DNA of 64,000 bases from Isoptericola luteus (GCF_020297055.1 NZ_JAIXCQ010000011.1:62001-126000); one strand, 5' to 3'. Shown: positions 51,459-61,785, counted from the first letter of the stretch. The notes: generated by a model from the sequence alone, not told the origin. Made by a program: numbers and translations.

Positions 51459-52612
51459 CGACCCCCGAGGACAGCCCGACCACCGAGCCCACACCGCCGG
51501 CCGTGCCCGTCGAGACCGCACCGCCGGTCGAGGCGGCCGCGCCCGCCGAGGGCGCACCTGTCGAGGCAGAGGCCGTCGAGGCAGCGCCCGTCGAGGCAGC
51601 GCCCGTCGAGGCAGCGGCCGTCGAGGCAGCGGCCGCGCCGTCGGCCGGCCCCACCGTCCCGTCGCGCGAGCTGCGTGCCGCGCTCGCGGGCGTGCGCACC
51701 GAGGTCGGCAAGGCCGTCGTCGGCCAGGACTCCGCCGTGACGAGCCTGCTCATCGCGCTGCTGTGCTCCGGGCACGTGCTGCTCGAGGGCGTGCCGGGCG
51801 TCGCCAAGACGCTGCTCGTGCGCGCCCTGGCGGCATCGCTCGACCTGGGGACCACGCGCGTGCAGTTCACGCCCGACCTGATGCCCGGCGACGTCACGGG
51901 CTCGCTCGTGTACGACGCGCGGACGGCCGAGTTCTCGTTCCGGGAGGGGCCGGTCTTCACGAACCTGCTGCTCGCCGACGAGATCAACCGCACGCCTCCG
52001 AAGACGCAGGCCTCCCTGCTCGAGGCGATGGAGGAGCGGCAGGTGTCGGTCGACGGCCGGCCCCGCCCGCTGCCGGAGCCGTTCGTCGTCGTCGCCACCC
52101 AGAACCCGGTGGAGCACGAGGGCACGTACCCCCTCCCCGAGGCACAGCTCGACCGCTTCCTGCTCAAGGTCGTGCTGCCCGTCCCGGACCGCGAGCACGA
52201 GATCGAGGTGCTGGCCCGCCACGCGGCCGGCTTCGACCCGCGTGACCTCGCGGCCGCCGGCGTCACGGCCGTCGCGGGTGCCGAGACGCTCGCCGCCGCC
52301 CGCGCCGAGGTGCGCCAGGTGCAGATCGCGCCGGAGGTCCTCGGCTACGCCGTCGACGTGTGCCGCGCCACCCGCCGCTCCCCGTCGCTGTCGCTCGGCG
52401 TCTCCCCCCGCGGGGCGACGGCGCTGCTGGCCACATCGCGCGCGTGGGCCTGGCTCTCGGGGCGTGCGTACGTGACCCCCGACGACATCAAGGCGCTCGT
52501 CCACCCGACGCTGCGCCACCGGGTTCAGCTGCGCCCGGAGGCGGAGCTGGAGGGTGTCACGGCCGAGAGCGTCCTCTCGACCGTGCTCGCCGCCGTCCCG
52601 GTCCCTCGATGA
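51455..52612 (+). CDS. MoxR-family AAA+ ATPase
   Basis: 385 residues. The N-terminal ~65 residues are a low-complexity Val-Glu-Ala-Ala/Pro repeat (PVEAAPVEAAAVEAA, from a 15-bp repeat). The AAA+ core has Walker A EGVPGVAKT near 110, Walker B LLLADEINRTPPKTQAS near 170, sensor 1 VATQNPVEHEGTYPLPEAQLDRF near 210 and a C-terminal lid with SLGVSPRGATALL. MoxR ATPases are chaperone-like and act with vWA or DUF58 proteins, as here. GTGA overlap with the DUF4350 gene. Confidence 0.92.
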   Translation: MTTPEDSPTTEPTPPAVPVETAPPVEAAAPAEGAPVEAEAVEAAPVEAAPVEAAAVEAAAAPSAGPTVPSRELRAALAGVRTEVGKAVVGQDSAVTSLLIALLCSGHVLLEGVPGVAKTLLVRALAASLDLGTTRVQFTPDLMPGDVTGSLVYDARTAEFSFREGPVFTNLLLADEINRTPPKTQASLLEAMEERQVSVDGRPRPLPEPFVVVATQNPVEHEGTYPLPEAQLDRFLLKVVLPVPDREHEIEVLARHAAGFDPRDLAAAGVTAVAGAETLAAARAEVRQVQIAPEVLGYAVDVCRATRRSPSLSLGVSPRGATALLATSRAWAWLSGRAYVTPDDIKALVHPTLRHRVQLRPEAELEGVTAESVLSTVLAAVPVPR

Positions 52613-52724
52613 GGGTCGGTCGTCCGGCCCGGCCCCGGCCCTCGTCGAGCCCCCGTCCCTCGCCGGGGCGGGGGCGCCCGACGGCGCGTGCGGGCGTCGG
52701 AGCTCGCTCTCGGCTGGGGGTGCG

Positions 52725-54092
52725 ATGGCGCTGACGTGGCGCGCCGCCGCACTGGCGGCGCTCGGCATCGTGCCCCTCGCCCTGCTCCCTGCCCGGGCGA
52801 CGGTGCTCCTGTGGCTGCTCGTGGTGATCGCCGTGGTCGCGCTCGACCTCGCTCTCGCGGCGTCGCCCCGGCAGGTCGCCGTGCGCCGTACCGTGCCGCG
52901 CGCGGTGCGGCTGGGCGTGCAGGCCGGCTCGGAGCTGGTGCTCACCCACACCGGGCGACGCCGCCTGCGTGCGCTCGTGCGCGACGCCTGGCCGCCGTCC
53001 CTGGTCCCCGACGTCCCGTCGACGACCGCGGGCGGTCCGGTGCTGGCGCGCTCCGCCCGGCACACGGTCGACCTGGGGCCCGGCGAGTCCGCGCGGGTGC
53101 GCACCCCGCTGCGGCCGACACGCCGCGGCGACCGCGCTGCCGGCCCGGTCGTGATCAGGTCGTTCGGGCCGTTGCGCGTCGCCGCCCGGCAGGTGTCCCT
53201 CCCCGTGCCCGGGCGTATCCGCGTGCTGCCCGAGTTCTCGAGCCGCCGGCACCTGCCCTCGCGCCTCGCGCGCCTGCGCGAGATGGACGGGCGCGCCGCT
53301 GTCCAGGTGCGTGGCGAGGGGACGGAGTTCGACTCGCTCCGCGAGTACGTCGTCGGGGACGACGTGCGCTCGATCGACTGGCGCGCCACCGCGCGCCGCA
53401 GCGAGGTCGTGGTGCGCACCTGGCGTCCCGAACGGGACCGTCGCGTCGTCATCGTGCTCGACACCGGGCGGACGTCGGCCGCCCGGATCGGCGAGTCGGC
53501 CGAGGGCGACGAAGGGTCGAGCGTCGTCGGCGGCACCCGGCTGGAGGCGAGCGTGGAGGCTTCGCTGCTCCTGGCCGCGCTCGCGGACCGGGCGGGCGAC
53601 CGCGTGCAGGTCCTCGCCTACGACCGTGCCCTGCGCGCTCGCGTCGCCGGGGCGTCCGGGCCCCGGCTGCTGCCCGCGCTCGCCGAAGCACTGGCCGTCG
53701 TCGAGCCCGCGCTCCTGGAGACGGACTGGCCGGGCCTGGTCACCCAGGTGCGGGCGCGGGTGTCCCAGCGGGCGCTCGTCGTGCTGCTGACGACCCTCGA
53801 CCCGGCAGCCGTCGAGACCGGGCTGCTCCCGGTGGTGGCCCAGCTCTCGGGGACCCACCAGGTGGTGGTCGCCTCGGTGGCCGACGCCGACGTCGCACGG
53901 CTGCGCGCCGGGCGGGGATCGTCGACGGAGGTCTACGACGCCGCCGCGGCCGCCCGCGCCGGGCTGGAGCGCTCCGCCGTGTCCGCGGTGCTCCGCCAGG
54001 GCGGCGTCGAGGTCGTCGAGGCGCTGCCGGAAGAGCTCGCCCCGCAGCTCGCGGACACCTACCTGGCGCTCAAGGCGGCCGGGCGGCTCTGA
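52725..54092 (+). CDS. DUF58-domain protein (vWA-like)
   Basis: 455 residues. Two N-terminal membrane helices (about 5-45) are followed by the DUF58 core: GEGTEFDSLREYVVGDDVRSIDWRATARRSEVVVRTW near 200, then RRVVIVLDTGRTSAARIG near 240, a MIDAS-like D-x-G-x-T-S pattern of von Willebrand A type. The ATG at 52725 lies 112 nt after moxR, with GGGGG near it. Within the cluster it is the likely client-binding partner of MoxR. Convergent with the SpoIIM-like gene, with a large palindrome between. Confidence 0.87.
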   Translation: MALTWRAAALAALGIVPLALLPARATVLLWLLVVIAVVALDLALAASPRQVAVRRTVPRAVRLGVQAGSELVLTHTGRRRLRALVRDAWPPSLVPDVPSTTAGGPVLARSARHTVDLGPGESARVRTPLRPTRRGDRAAGPVVIRSFGPLRVAARQVSLPVPGRIRVLPEFSSRRHLPSRLARLREMDGRAAVQVRGEGTEFDSLREYVVGDDVRSIDWRATARRSEVVVRTWRPERDRRVVIVLDTGRTSAARIGESAEGDEGSSVVGGTRLEASVEASLLLAALADRAGDRVQVLAYDRALRARVAGASGPRLLPALAEALAVVEPALLETDWPGLVTQVRARVSQRALVVLLTTLDPAAVETGLLPVVAQLSGTHQVVVASVADADVARLRAGRGSSTEVYDAAAAARAGLERSAVSAVLRQGGVEVVEALPEELAPQLADTYLALKAAGRL

Positions 54093-54101
54093 CGGCTCGC
54101 C

Positions 54102-54175
54102 CCCTGCGTTGTGAGCGGGCAATTGGCCCGCCGGCGACCGCTCGACCGGGCCAGTTGCCCGCTCACAACGCAGGG
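54102..54175. repeat. GTTGTGAGCGGGC-type palindrome between DUF58 and SpoIIM-like genes
   Basis: Arms 54102-54130 (CCCTGCGTTGTGAGCGGGC then AATTGGCCCG) and 54147-54175 are complementary over 29 bp with one mismatch, around a 16-nt loop. It lies between convergent stops (54092 and 54204). A related palindrome is at 57445-57500 and a partial copy at about 5550. Likely a bidirectional terminator. Confidence 0.85.
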
Positions 54176-54203
54176 ACGGGACCGGACGGGGTGGGGCCCG
54201 GGC

Positions 54204-55193
54204 TCAGCCGGCCGTCGGGAGCACCTCGCCCGCACGGTCCGGGTCGAGGTCGCCCGTCATGCCGGCGTCGGTCGCTCGCCGGCCCAGCACGAGCACATAG
54301 GCCCAGAACACCGCGAGCGCCACCGCACCGATGACGATCTTGAGCCACCACGGCAGCGTGGAGCCGGTGACGAAGCCCTCGACGAGACCCGAGAGCGCCA
54401 GCGCCCCCGCGAGGCCGATCGCGACCGTGACGAGCGCGCGCCCCTCCTGCGCCACGGCGACCGTCCGACGGCGCGGCCCGGGGTCGATGACGGTCCAGAA
54501 GATCTTGAGACCAGCCGCACCCGCGACGAACACCGCGGTCAGCTCGAGCAGACCGTGCGGCGCGATGAGCTGCAGGAACAGGTCGAGCTCGCCGTGCGCC
54601 GCCATCATCCCGCCCGTCGCGCCGACCGACACGGCGTTCTGCACCAGCACGAACACCGGCCAGAACCCCGTGATGCCGAGCCCCACGCACTGGGCGGCGA
54701 TCCACGCGTTGTTCGTCCAGACCATGGCGGCGAAGGAGACGCCCGGGTCGTAGTACGACGCGAACGCGTCCTCGACGTAGGCCTTCTGCTCGGCCGGGGT
54801 GCCCATCGAGGCGAGCGCGGCGGGGTCCGTGGCGACGTGCACCCCGGCCACCACGGAGATCGCGAGGCACGCGACGATCACGGCGACGCTCCACCACCGG
54901 ATCCGGTAGAGGGCCGCAGGGATCGTCACGACGACGAAGCTCGCGACGTCGGACCACGAGGGCTCGTGGGCGCCGCCGATCCGCACGCGCGCCCGCGACA
55001 GGAGGTCCGACAGGCGGGTGACCAGCACCGGGTCGGGGGCCGCCGAGCGCACGGTGGACAGGTGCGTCGCGACCTCTCGGTAGAGGCGGACCAGCTCGTC
55101 GGCCTCCGCTCCGTCGAGCCGGCGGCGTCGGCTGAGGCGGTCCAGCCGCTCCCACTGCTGGTTGTGCACGGCGGTGAAGGCATCGAGGTCCAC
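54204..55193 (-). CDS. SpoIIM-like (stage II sporulation protein M family) membrane protein
   Basis: 329 residues. A soluble N-terminus (DLDAFTAVHNQQWERLDRLSRRRRLDGAEADELVRLYREVATHLS) is followed by 5-6 helices, including TNNAWIAAQCVGLGITGFWPVFVLVQNAVSVG and LDLFLQLIAPHGLLELTAVFVAGAAGLKI, the SpoIIM pattern. Non-sporulating actinobacteria also encode this family beside RDD and DUF58/MoxR genes. The start is GTG at 55193. AAGGCT then 7 nt precede it (leaderless arrangement). Divergent from the RDD gene. Function outside sporulation is not known. Confidence 0.85.
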   Translation of the reverse strand: MDLDAFTAVHNQQWERLDRLSRRRRLDGAEADELVRLYREVATHLSTVRSAAPDPVLVTRLSDLLSRARVRIGGAHEPSWSDVASFVVVTIPAALYRIRWWSVAVIVACLAISVVAGVHVATDPAALASMGTPAEQKAYVEDAFASYYDPGVSFAAMVWTNNAWIAAQCVGLGITGFWPVFVLVQNAVSVGATGGMMAAHGELDLFLQLIAPHGLLELTAVFVAGAAGLKIFWTVIDPGPRRRTVAVAQEGRALVTVAIGLAGALALSGLVEGFVTGSTLPWWLKIVIGAVALAVFWAYVLVLGRRATDAGMTGDLDPDRAGEVLPTAG

Positions 55194-55241
55194 GCCCGAT
55201 AGCCTTCCACACGAAACTGGTCGCACGGGCGGGAGATGCAC

Positions 55242-56060
55242 ATGCACGACGGGATCCTCATCGGCGAGGGCGTGGTCCTCGACGCACGCCCTGCGTCCTT
55301 TGTGACGCGCTCGCTGGCGGCGCTGCTCGACCTGGCCGTGGTGGGGGTCGTGGTGATCGTGCTGGCCGTGGTGGCGGTCGAGCAGCTCGGCAGCCTCGAC
55401 GGCCAGTGGCTGCGGGTCGTCTCGGTGGTGCTGTCGGTGCTGGTGATGGTGGTGGTCCCCGTGACGGTCGAGACGCTCACGCGCGGCCGCTCGCTGGGCA
55501 AGCTCGCGGCCGGGCTGCGCGTGGTGCGCGACGACGGCGGCCCCGTGCGGTTCCGCCACGCGTTCTCCCGGGCGCTGGTCGGGGTGGGCGAGCTGTGGCT
55601 CACCCTCGGCAGCGTCGCGCTGATCACCTCGTTGTCGAACCCCCGCGGCAAGCGGCTCGGCGACATGCTCGCCGGGACGTACGTGATCCGGGTGCGCGGC
55701 GGGCGCGGGTGGACGGCGCCGCTCGGCATGCCGCCGGAGCTCGCCGGCTGGGCCCGGGCCGCCGACATCCGCCGGTTGCCCGACGGCCTCGCGCTGGCCG
55801 CGCGGCAGTTCTTGGACCGCGCGGCCCGTCTCGCCCCGGCTTCGCGCGCGAGCCTCGCGAACGAGCTCGCCGGCCGGGTGGAGCCGTTCGTCGCCCCCTC
55901 GCCTCCCCCGGGCACCCCCGCGGAGGCGTTCCTGCACGCCGTCCTGTTCGAGCGCCGCGACCGGGAGCTCGCGCGGGGCAAGCAGGAGCACGAGCGCGCC
56001 CAGGCGCGCGCCGCCACCCTGCACCGGCTCCCCTACGCCGTGCCCGACCCCCGTACCTGA
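55242..56060 (+). CDS. RDD-family membrane protein
   Basis: 272 residues. The membrane half (1-150) carries ARPASFVTRSLAALLDLAVVGVVVIVLAVVAVEQLG near 15 (the R-D-D-like first helix), ETLTRGRSLGKLAAGLRVVRDDGGPVRFRHAFSRALVG near 80 and NPRGKRLGDMLAGTYVIRVR near 130, all typical of the RDD family. The cytosolic C-terminal half is helical and rich in Arg/Ala. ATG at 55242 is preferred over 55236 because GGGAG lies at the right distance. The 3' end overlaps the convergent acyltransferase gene by 28 nt. Confidence 0.85.
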   Translation: MHDGILIGEGVVLDARPASFVTRSLAALLDLAVVGVVVIVLAVVAVEQLGSLDGQWLRVVSVVLSVLVMVVVPVTVETLTRGRSLGKLAAGLRVVRDDGGPVRFRHAFSRALVGVGELWLTLGSVALITSLSNPRGKRLGDMLAGTYVIRVRGGRGWTAPLGMPPELAGWARAADIRRLPDGLALAARQFLDRAARLAPASRASLANELAGRVEPFVAPSPPPGTPAEAFLHAVLFERRDRELARGKQEHERAQARAATLHRLPYAVPDPRT

Positions 56061-57367
56061 GCCGTCGTCCGCTCGCGGCGCGGCCGGTCCTCGAACCGGC
56101 CGAAGAGCCGCACGAGCACCAGCAGCACCACGAGGTACCCGGCGAACCAGACGGGACGTGACGCCCACCAGTCCGCGCTCCACGCCACGGGAAGACGCTG
56201 CCCCAGGCCCAGCAGGACGACGCCCACCACGGCGAACATCGCGGTGAGGTGCCACAGGTAGACGGTCATCGAGCGTCGCGACAGCACCTGCAGCACCCGC
56301 GCGCCGGCCGGCGTCGCCACGCTGCGCACCAGCGACTCGCGCGCCAGCAGCACGAGGCACACCTGCGCCACGCCGAGGGCCACGACGGGCGCCGTGGGCG
56401 GCCCCAGGTTGGAGATCGCGTCACCCGGCATGCCGATCATGCTCGGCGGGTAGGGACCGGCGACGACGAGGACCGCGAGCGCGACGACGGCGACCACGGC
56501 TCCCGCGCCGAGCAGGGCCCGATAGCCGCCGACCGACCCCGCTGCCCGGCCGCTCGACGGCCCCGCAGCGCTCGCGCGCCGGGACCAGGCGGATCGAAGA
56601 TCGGCGTAGGCGACGCCCGCGAGGAACGGCACGGCCCACGCCAGCAGGATGTTCACCGACGCCAGCGCCGTGGTGAGGTCCCCCGGCAGCCCGAACCGCA
56701 GCCCGTCCACCAGGAGCGGCAGCGCCACCGCGACACCGAGCGCGCCCCAGCGCCAGCGTCGCCACGCGGCGTGCAGCACCGGCACCAGCGCGACGAGCAC
56801 CACCCACACCGCCAGGAACCACAGGAGCTGCGGCGCCATCCGCGCGAGCCGCCACACCGCGGCGTCGGGCACCCCGAGCGTGAGCAGCACGCCGACGCCC
56901 ACGGCCCAGGCTCCGGCGAATGCTCCGACCGGTCGCGCGGTGGCCCGCAGCCGGCCCACGACGACATGGGTCCAGGGCGCCGGACCACCGGGAGCCGCGG
57001 CGCTCGCGAGCCGGCCGTAGGCCGCGGACGCGCCTGCGGCGAAGAACAGCAGCGCCAGCGGCTGTCCCCAGGTGAGGAGCCACCCGGCCCCGTGCCCGAG
57101 CGCGTTGCCCACGTGCAGCGCCCGGCCGTCCCAGGTGGCCTCGGCCATGAGCCAGTGCAGCATCACGACGCCGAGGGTGCCGACCGCGCGCACGACGTCG
57201 ACGAACGGGTCCCGCGGCCTGCGCGGCGCGCGGACGGGGGTCGGCGGCGGCGCAGCGGGCAGGACCGGCGGGGCCGGCAGGGCGGGAGGTCGGGGTACGG
57301 CGAGTGCCATGACGGGCTCCGAGGACTCGAGGGTTTGTCCCTCCAGCCTCGTGACCTGCACGTTCAC
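56033..57367 (-). CDS. Acyltransferase-3 (OafA/YrhL-type) membrane protein
   Basis: 444 residues with about ten helices. A Pro/Ala-rich N-terminus (to ~50) precedes PRDPFVDVVRAVGTLGVVMLHWLMAEA (family start R-x-x-D-x-x-R-x-x-x…H, with a variant D-x-x-R), LALLFFAAGASAAYGRL near 105 and SRRSMTVYLWHLTAMFAVVGVVLLG near 380. The family acylates sugars, wall polymers or lipids. The histidine in MLHW is the usual catalytic candidate. Substrate not deducible. Overlaps the RDD gene 3' end by 28 nt. Confidence 0.82.
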   Translation of the reverse strand: MNVQVTRLEGQTLESSEPVMALAVPRPPALPAPPVLPAAPPPTPVRAPRRPRDPFVDVVRAVGTLGVVMLHWLMAEATWDGRALHVGNALGHGAGWLLTWGQPLALLFFAAGASAAYGRLASAAAPGGPAPWTHVVVGRLRATARPVGAFAGAWAVGVGVLLTLGVPDAAVWRLARMAPQLLWFLAVWVVLVALVPVLHAAWRRWRWGALGVAVALPLLVDGLRFGLPGDLTTALASVNILLAWAVPFLAGVAYADLRSAWSRRASAAGPSSGRAAGSVGGYRALLGAGAVVAVVALAVLVVAGPYPPSMIGMPGDAISNLGPPTAPVVALGVAQVCLVLLARESLVRSVATPAGARVLQVLSRRSMTVYLWHLTAMFAVVGVVLLGLGQRLPVAWSADWWASRPVWFAGYLVVLLVLVRLFGRFEDRPRRERTTAQVRGSGTA

Positions 57368-57444
57368 CCGGAATCCGGCTGGCCTCCGCTCCCGCGGCGG
57401 CTCTTCCCCCGGTCCGCCCGGGGGAATTCCCTACCCGTCACCGT

Positions 57445-57500
57445 GTGAGCGGGCGAATGGCCCCCTGAAGTGCGCTTCAGGGGGCCATTCGCCCGCTCAC
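57445..57500. repeat. GTGAGCGGGC-type perfect 26-bp inverted repeat downstream of the response-regulator gene
   Basis: Left arm 57445-57470 (GTGAGCGGGCGAATGG then CCCCCTGAAG), loop TGCG, right arm 57475-57500, fully complementary by eye. The outer GTGAGCGGGC and inner TGGCC match the 54102 palindrome. It lies 19 nt downstream of the response-regulator stop on the minus strand. Probable terminator. Confidence 0.85.
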
Positions 57501-57519
57501 AACATCTCTGGCAGGGTCG

Positions 57520-58224
57520 TCAGTCGTCCACGCCGAGGTAGTGCAGGACGGCGAGCACGCGGCGGTGGTCGGCGGCGTCCTGCGGCAGGTCGAGCTTGGT
57601 GAAGATGGCGGCGACGTTCTTCTCCACCGCGCCGTAGGACAGGAAGAGCGCGTTGGCGATGGCACCGTTCGAGCGGCCCTGCGCCATGAGCTCCAGCACC
57701 TCCCGCTCGCGCGGGGTGAGCAGCTCGACGCCCGTGGTCCGCGAGCGCGACGCGCCCATGAGCTGGCGCACCACCTCCGGGTCCAGCACGGTCTCCCCCG
57801 CGGCGACCCGACGCAGCGCACCGACGAACTCGGCCACGTCGGCGACGCGGTCCTTGAGGAGGTACCCGACGCCGCGCGCGTCTCCCTCGAGCAGCCGTGC
57901 CGCGTACTGCGTCTCCACCCACTGGGAGAAGAGGAGCACGGGCAGCCCGGGGTGCGCGGCACGCAGGGCCAGCGCAGCGCGCAGGCCTTCGTCCGTGTGC
58001 GACGGCGGCATCCGGATGTCGGCGACGACGACGTCGGGCAGGGCGTCCTGCGCGGCCAGCTCGGCGACCCGGGCCACCAGCGCCTCGCCGTCCGGGACGG
58101 CGGCCACGACGTCGTTCCCGCGGCGGGTGAGCAGGGCGACGAGCCCGTCGCGCAGGATGGCGGAGTCCTCGGCGATGACGACGCGGACCTCCGGCGCCGC
58201 GTCGTCCGCCCGTGCTTCGGTCAT
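57520..58224 (-). CDS. Response regulator, NarL/LuxR family
   Basis: 234 residues. The receiver domain has VRVVIAEDSAILRDGLVALL, the phospho-Asp in VVVADIRMPPSHTDEG near 64 and GYLLKDRVADV near 115. The LuxR helix-turn-helix is LTPREREVLELMAQGRSNGAIANALFLSYGAVEKNVAAIFTKLDL. The unusual IRMPPSHTDEGLRAALAL run is typical of one actinobacterial NarL subgroup. Co-translated with the kinase via ATGA overlap. Targets unknown. Confidence 0.9.
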   Translation of the reverse strand: MTEARADDAAPEVRVVIAEDSAILRDGLVALLTRRGNDVVAAVPDGEALVARVAELAAQDALPDVVVADIRMPPSHTDEGLRAALALRAAHPGLPVLLFSQWVETQYAARLLEGDARGVGYLLKDRVADVAEFVGALRRVAAGETVLDPEVVRQLMGASRSRTTGVELLTPREREVLELMAQGRSNGAIANALFLSYGAVEKNVAAIFTKLDLPQDAADHRRVLAVLHYLGVDD

Positions 58225-59621
58225 CGGCGGCCGGGCGCTCCGGCGCCCGTGGACGACGTACCTGGTCGGGGGGTACCTGTGAGAGGGATGATCACGGTGA
58301 CCACCGTAGGCCCGCCGGCGGGGCTGACCACGCGCAGCAGGCCGTCCACCCCAGAGAGCCGGTCCATGAGCCCGGCGAGCCCGCTCCCCCGCCCGTCGGG
58401 CCCGGGCTCGCGCACGACGGCGCCGCCCCGGCCGTCGTCGTGCACGCGCACGACCAGGGCGGGCCGGGTCGAGCCGGTGGCCGGGTCCGCGGCGGGCTCG
58501 ATGCCGGCGACGACGTCGACGCCGGTGGCCTCCGCGTGGCGGGTCGCGTTGGAGACGAGCTCGGCGACGGCGAAGTAGGTGATGGAGGCGACGCTCGGCG
58601 AGAGGTCGGCGTCGCCCAGGCCTGCGGCGTGCGCCCGCACCGGGACGGCGGCGCGTGCCGCGAGCGTCTCGAGGGCGACGGCGAGGCCCGCGTCGAGAGC
58701 GGGTGGCCGGATGCCGCGGGCGAGCTCGCGCAGCTCGGCGAGGGTGTCCTTGGTGCTGTCGTGCGCGGTCTCGAGCACGGCGGCGAGGTCGGCGGGGTCC
58801 GCGCCGTCGCGCAGCATCTCGCGCGCCTCGCCGATCTGCATCGCGACGGCGACCAGGTGGGCCTGGGTGCCGTCGTGCAGGTTGCGCTCGATGCGGCGCA
58901 GCCTGGCGTCGGCGTCGTCCACCGTGACGGCGCGCGCCCGCTCGACGTCGGCGACGCGGAGGCTGGCCTGCGTGGGGCCGAGGAGGCTGGTGGCAAGGAG
59001 GGCGAAGAGCGCCACGAACATGCGCTGCACCTGCGGCCACAGGTACAGCAGGATGACGCCGGCACCGAAGAGCATGAGCTGGCGCGCCGGGGTGTCGACG
59101 AACCAGTCCGTGCCGAACGACGCGCCCCGGTGCCAGCGGCCGTCGCTCGCCTGCTGCAAGGGCAGGAACTGCGACCAGGCCCAGTGCGTCGTCGCCCCGG
59201 TGGCGACCGCGAGGAAGACGGTGCTCACGACGAACGCGACGATCGCCAGCGGGAACGTCACCGCCATGTACAGCAGGGCGCGCCAGGCGGTCGCGTCGCC
59301 GAGCATCGCGCCGACCCGGCGCCAGAACCCCCGGCGAGGGAGCCTCGGCGTCGGCTCGGCGATCTCGACGTCCAGGAACCGGATCGCCATCCGCCGGTAC
59401 ATCGCGCCCCAGCCGCGCATGCCCAGCAGCACGGCGCCCGCCACGAACAGCCCGATCACGGTGACGGAGACCGCCGCGATGAACCCGATGGTGAACAGCA
59501 CGTACGTGAGGGCGAACGGCGCCAGCAGCAGGGAGAGCCACAGGAACCCGTAGGCGCGCCACGTGCGGCGGTCGAACGGGGCGAGCAGGAACGTCGGACG
59601 TTCGGACACCATGCTCGTCAT
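58221..59621 (-). CDS. Sensor histidine kinase (HisKA_3, sensor-domain type)
   Basis: 466 residues. The N-terminal membrane sensor region (about 1-210) holds helices near 20-65, 115-140 and 185-210. The phosphoacceptor segment is LRRIERNLHDGTQAHLVAVAMQIG (His near 242, HDGTQ variant) followed by HATPase motifs SNATRHAEATGV, HDDGRGGAV and GRGSGLAGLMDRLSGVDG. This type pairs with NarL regulators and the partner is coupled directly downstream. Start ATG at 59621 (GGGAG upstream); 59612 is an alternative. Confidence 0.87.
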   Translation of the reverse strand: MTSMVSERPTFLLAPFDRRTWRAYGFLWLSLLLAPFALTYVLFTIGFIAAVSVTVIGLFVAGAVLLGMRGWGAMYRRMAIRFLDVEIAEPTPRLPRRGFWRRVGAMLGDATAWRALLYMAVTFPLAIVAFVVSTVFLAVATGATTHWAWSQFLPLQQASDGRWHRGASFGTDWFVDTPARQLMLFGAGVILLYLWPQVQRMFVALFALLATSLLGPTQASLRVADVERARAVTVDDADARLRRIERNLHDGTQAHLVAVAMQIGEAREMLRDGADPADLAAVLETAHDSTKDTLAELRELARGIRPPALDAGLAVALETLAARAAVPVRAHAAGLGDADLSPSVASITYFAVAELVSNATRHAEATGVDVVAGIEPAADPATGSTRPALVVRVHDDGRGGAVVREPGPDGRGSGLAGLMDRLSGVDGLLRVVSPAGGPTVVTVIIPLTGTPRPGTSSTGAGAPGRR

Positions 59622-59640
59622 GCTCCCAGGCTGGCCGTCC

Positions 59641-59692
59641 GGGTGCCGCACCGGCACCCGGACAGCCTCCGTGACCGAGGGGGACGTCCCCC
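59641..59692. terminator. Paired hairpins between ahcY and the histidine kinase gene
   Basis: GGGTGCCG-CAC-CGGCACCC (59641-59659) is a perfect 8-bp stem, and GGGGGACGTCCCCC (59679-59692) is a 14-nt perfect palindrome. Both lie downstream of ahcY and just upstream of the kinase start on the minus strand, consistent with ahcY termination. Confidence 0.6.
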
Positions 59693-59715
59693 GCAGGGCG
59701 ACGTCCCCGGCGGTC

Positions 59716-61269
<1,554 letters not shown>

Positions 61270-61785
61270 GGTGACCCTCCTGGGAGTCTGTCGGAGTCAT
61301 GTCGTGTGCGCTGGGGGCTCCCGTGTGCGCGGCGGGCGCGCCGACGGCGCGGACCCGCACCCAGGGTAGTCCGGGGCGCCTGGGCCGTGCAGCGAGAACC
61401 TTCCCGGCCTGCCGCGTCCTTCGGGCGATCTCGCGACGTTCGCTTGACCCGATCCACATCGACGACGGCGCCCCACAGAGCCCGAACCCGGGGGGACAAA
61501 CGCCCAGGTCGTGAGGCAGATCACGTCTTATATCACATTCGAGTAACGATCCCGGGTGAGTTATCGGGGCCCGAATTCTGTCAAATCCCCAGGACACCAC
61601 GGGTAAAAGCCGCAGAACGGCCGCCAAGTCGTGTTGGCCATCCCCCCGTCAACCAGGGCATGGTGAAACACGCCCTTGCACGGCACGGTTCCCCAGAGCA
61701 CGGAATCTCGTGACCGACGCTCGACGTCGGCTCGGCGAATCGTGGGTGCTTCAGAACGTGATGGAAGGTGGCGAGTCCTGCCCGC
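61270..61785. promoter_or_regulatory. Divergent intergenic region between ahcY and the betaine ABC transporter
   Basis: 516 nt, no gene recognised on either strand. On the minus strand it holds the ahcY leader, with TACCCT about 95 nt before the GTG as a possible -10. On the plus strand the 61500-61680 part is AT-richer than the window average, with a CRP-like palindrome at 61510-61525 and TTATAT just after it. Short open frames on both strands lack homology and ribosome-binding sites. Confidence 0.5.
61510..61525. promoter_or_regulatory. CRP/GlxR-type binding-site candidate
   Basis: C-GTGA-GGCAGA-TCAC-G matches the GTGA-N6-TCAC core of actinobacterial cAMP-receptor (GlxR/Crp) operators. It lies next to CTTATAT (about 61527-61533), a possible -10 for the plus-strand transporter operon, about 250 nt before its start codon. 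Confidence 0.5.

Noticed and set aside
61270-61460. SAH riboswitch upstream of ahcY
   Set aside because: The leader was read on the minus strand for the conserved CCGAGG/GCGCUGC-type core and pairing arrangement and none was found. Covariance-model search would be decisive.
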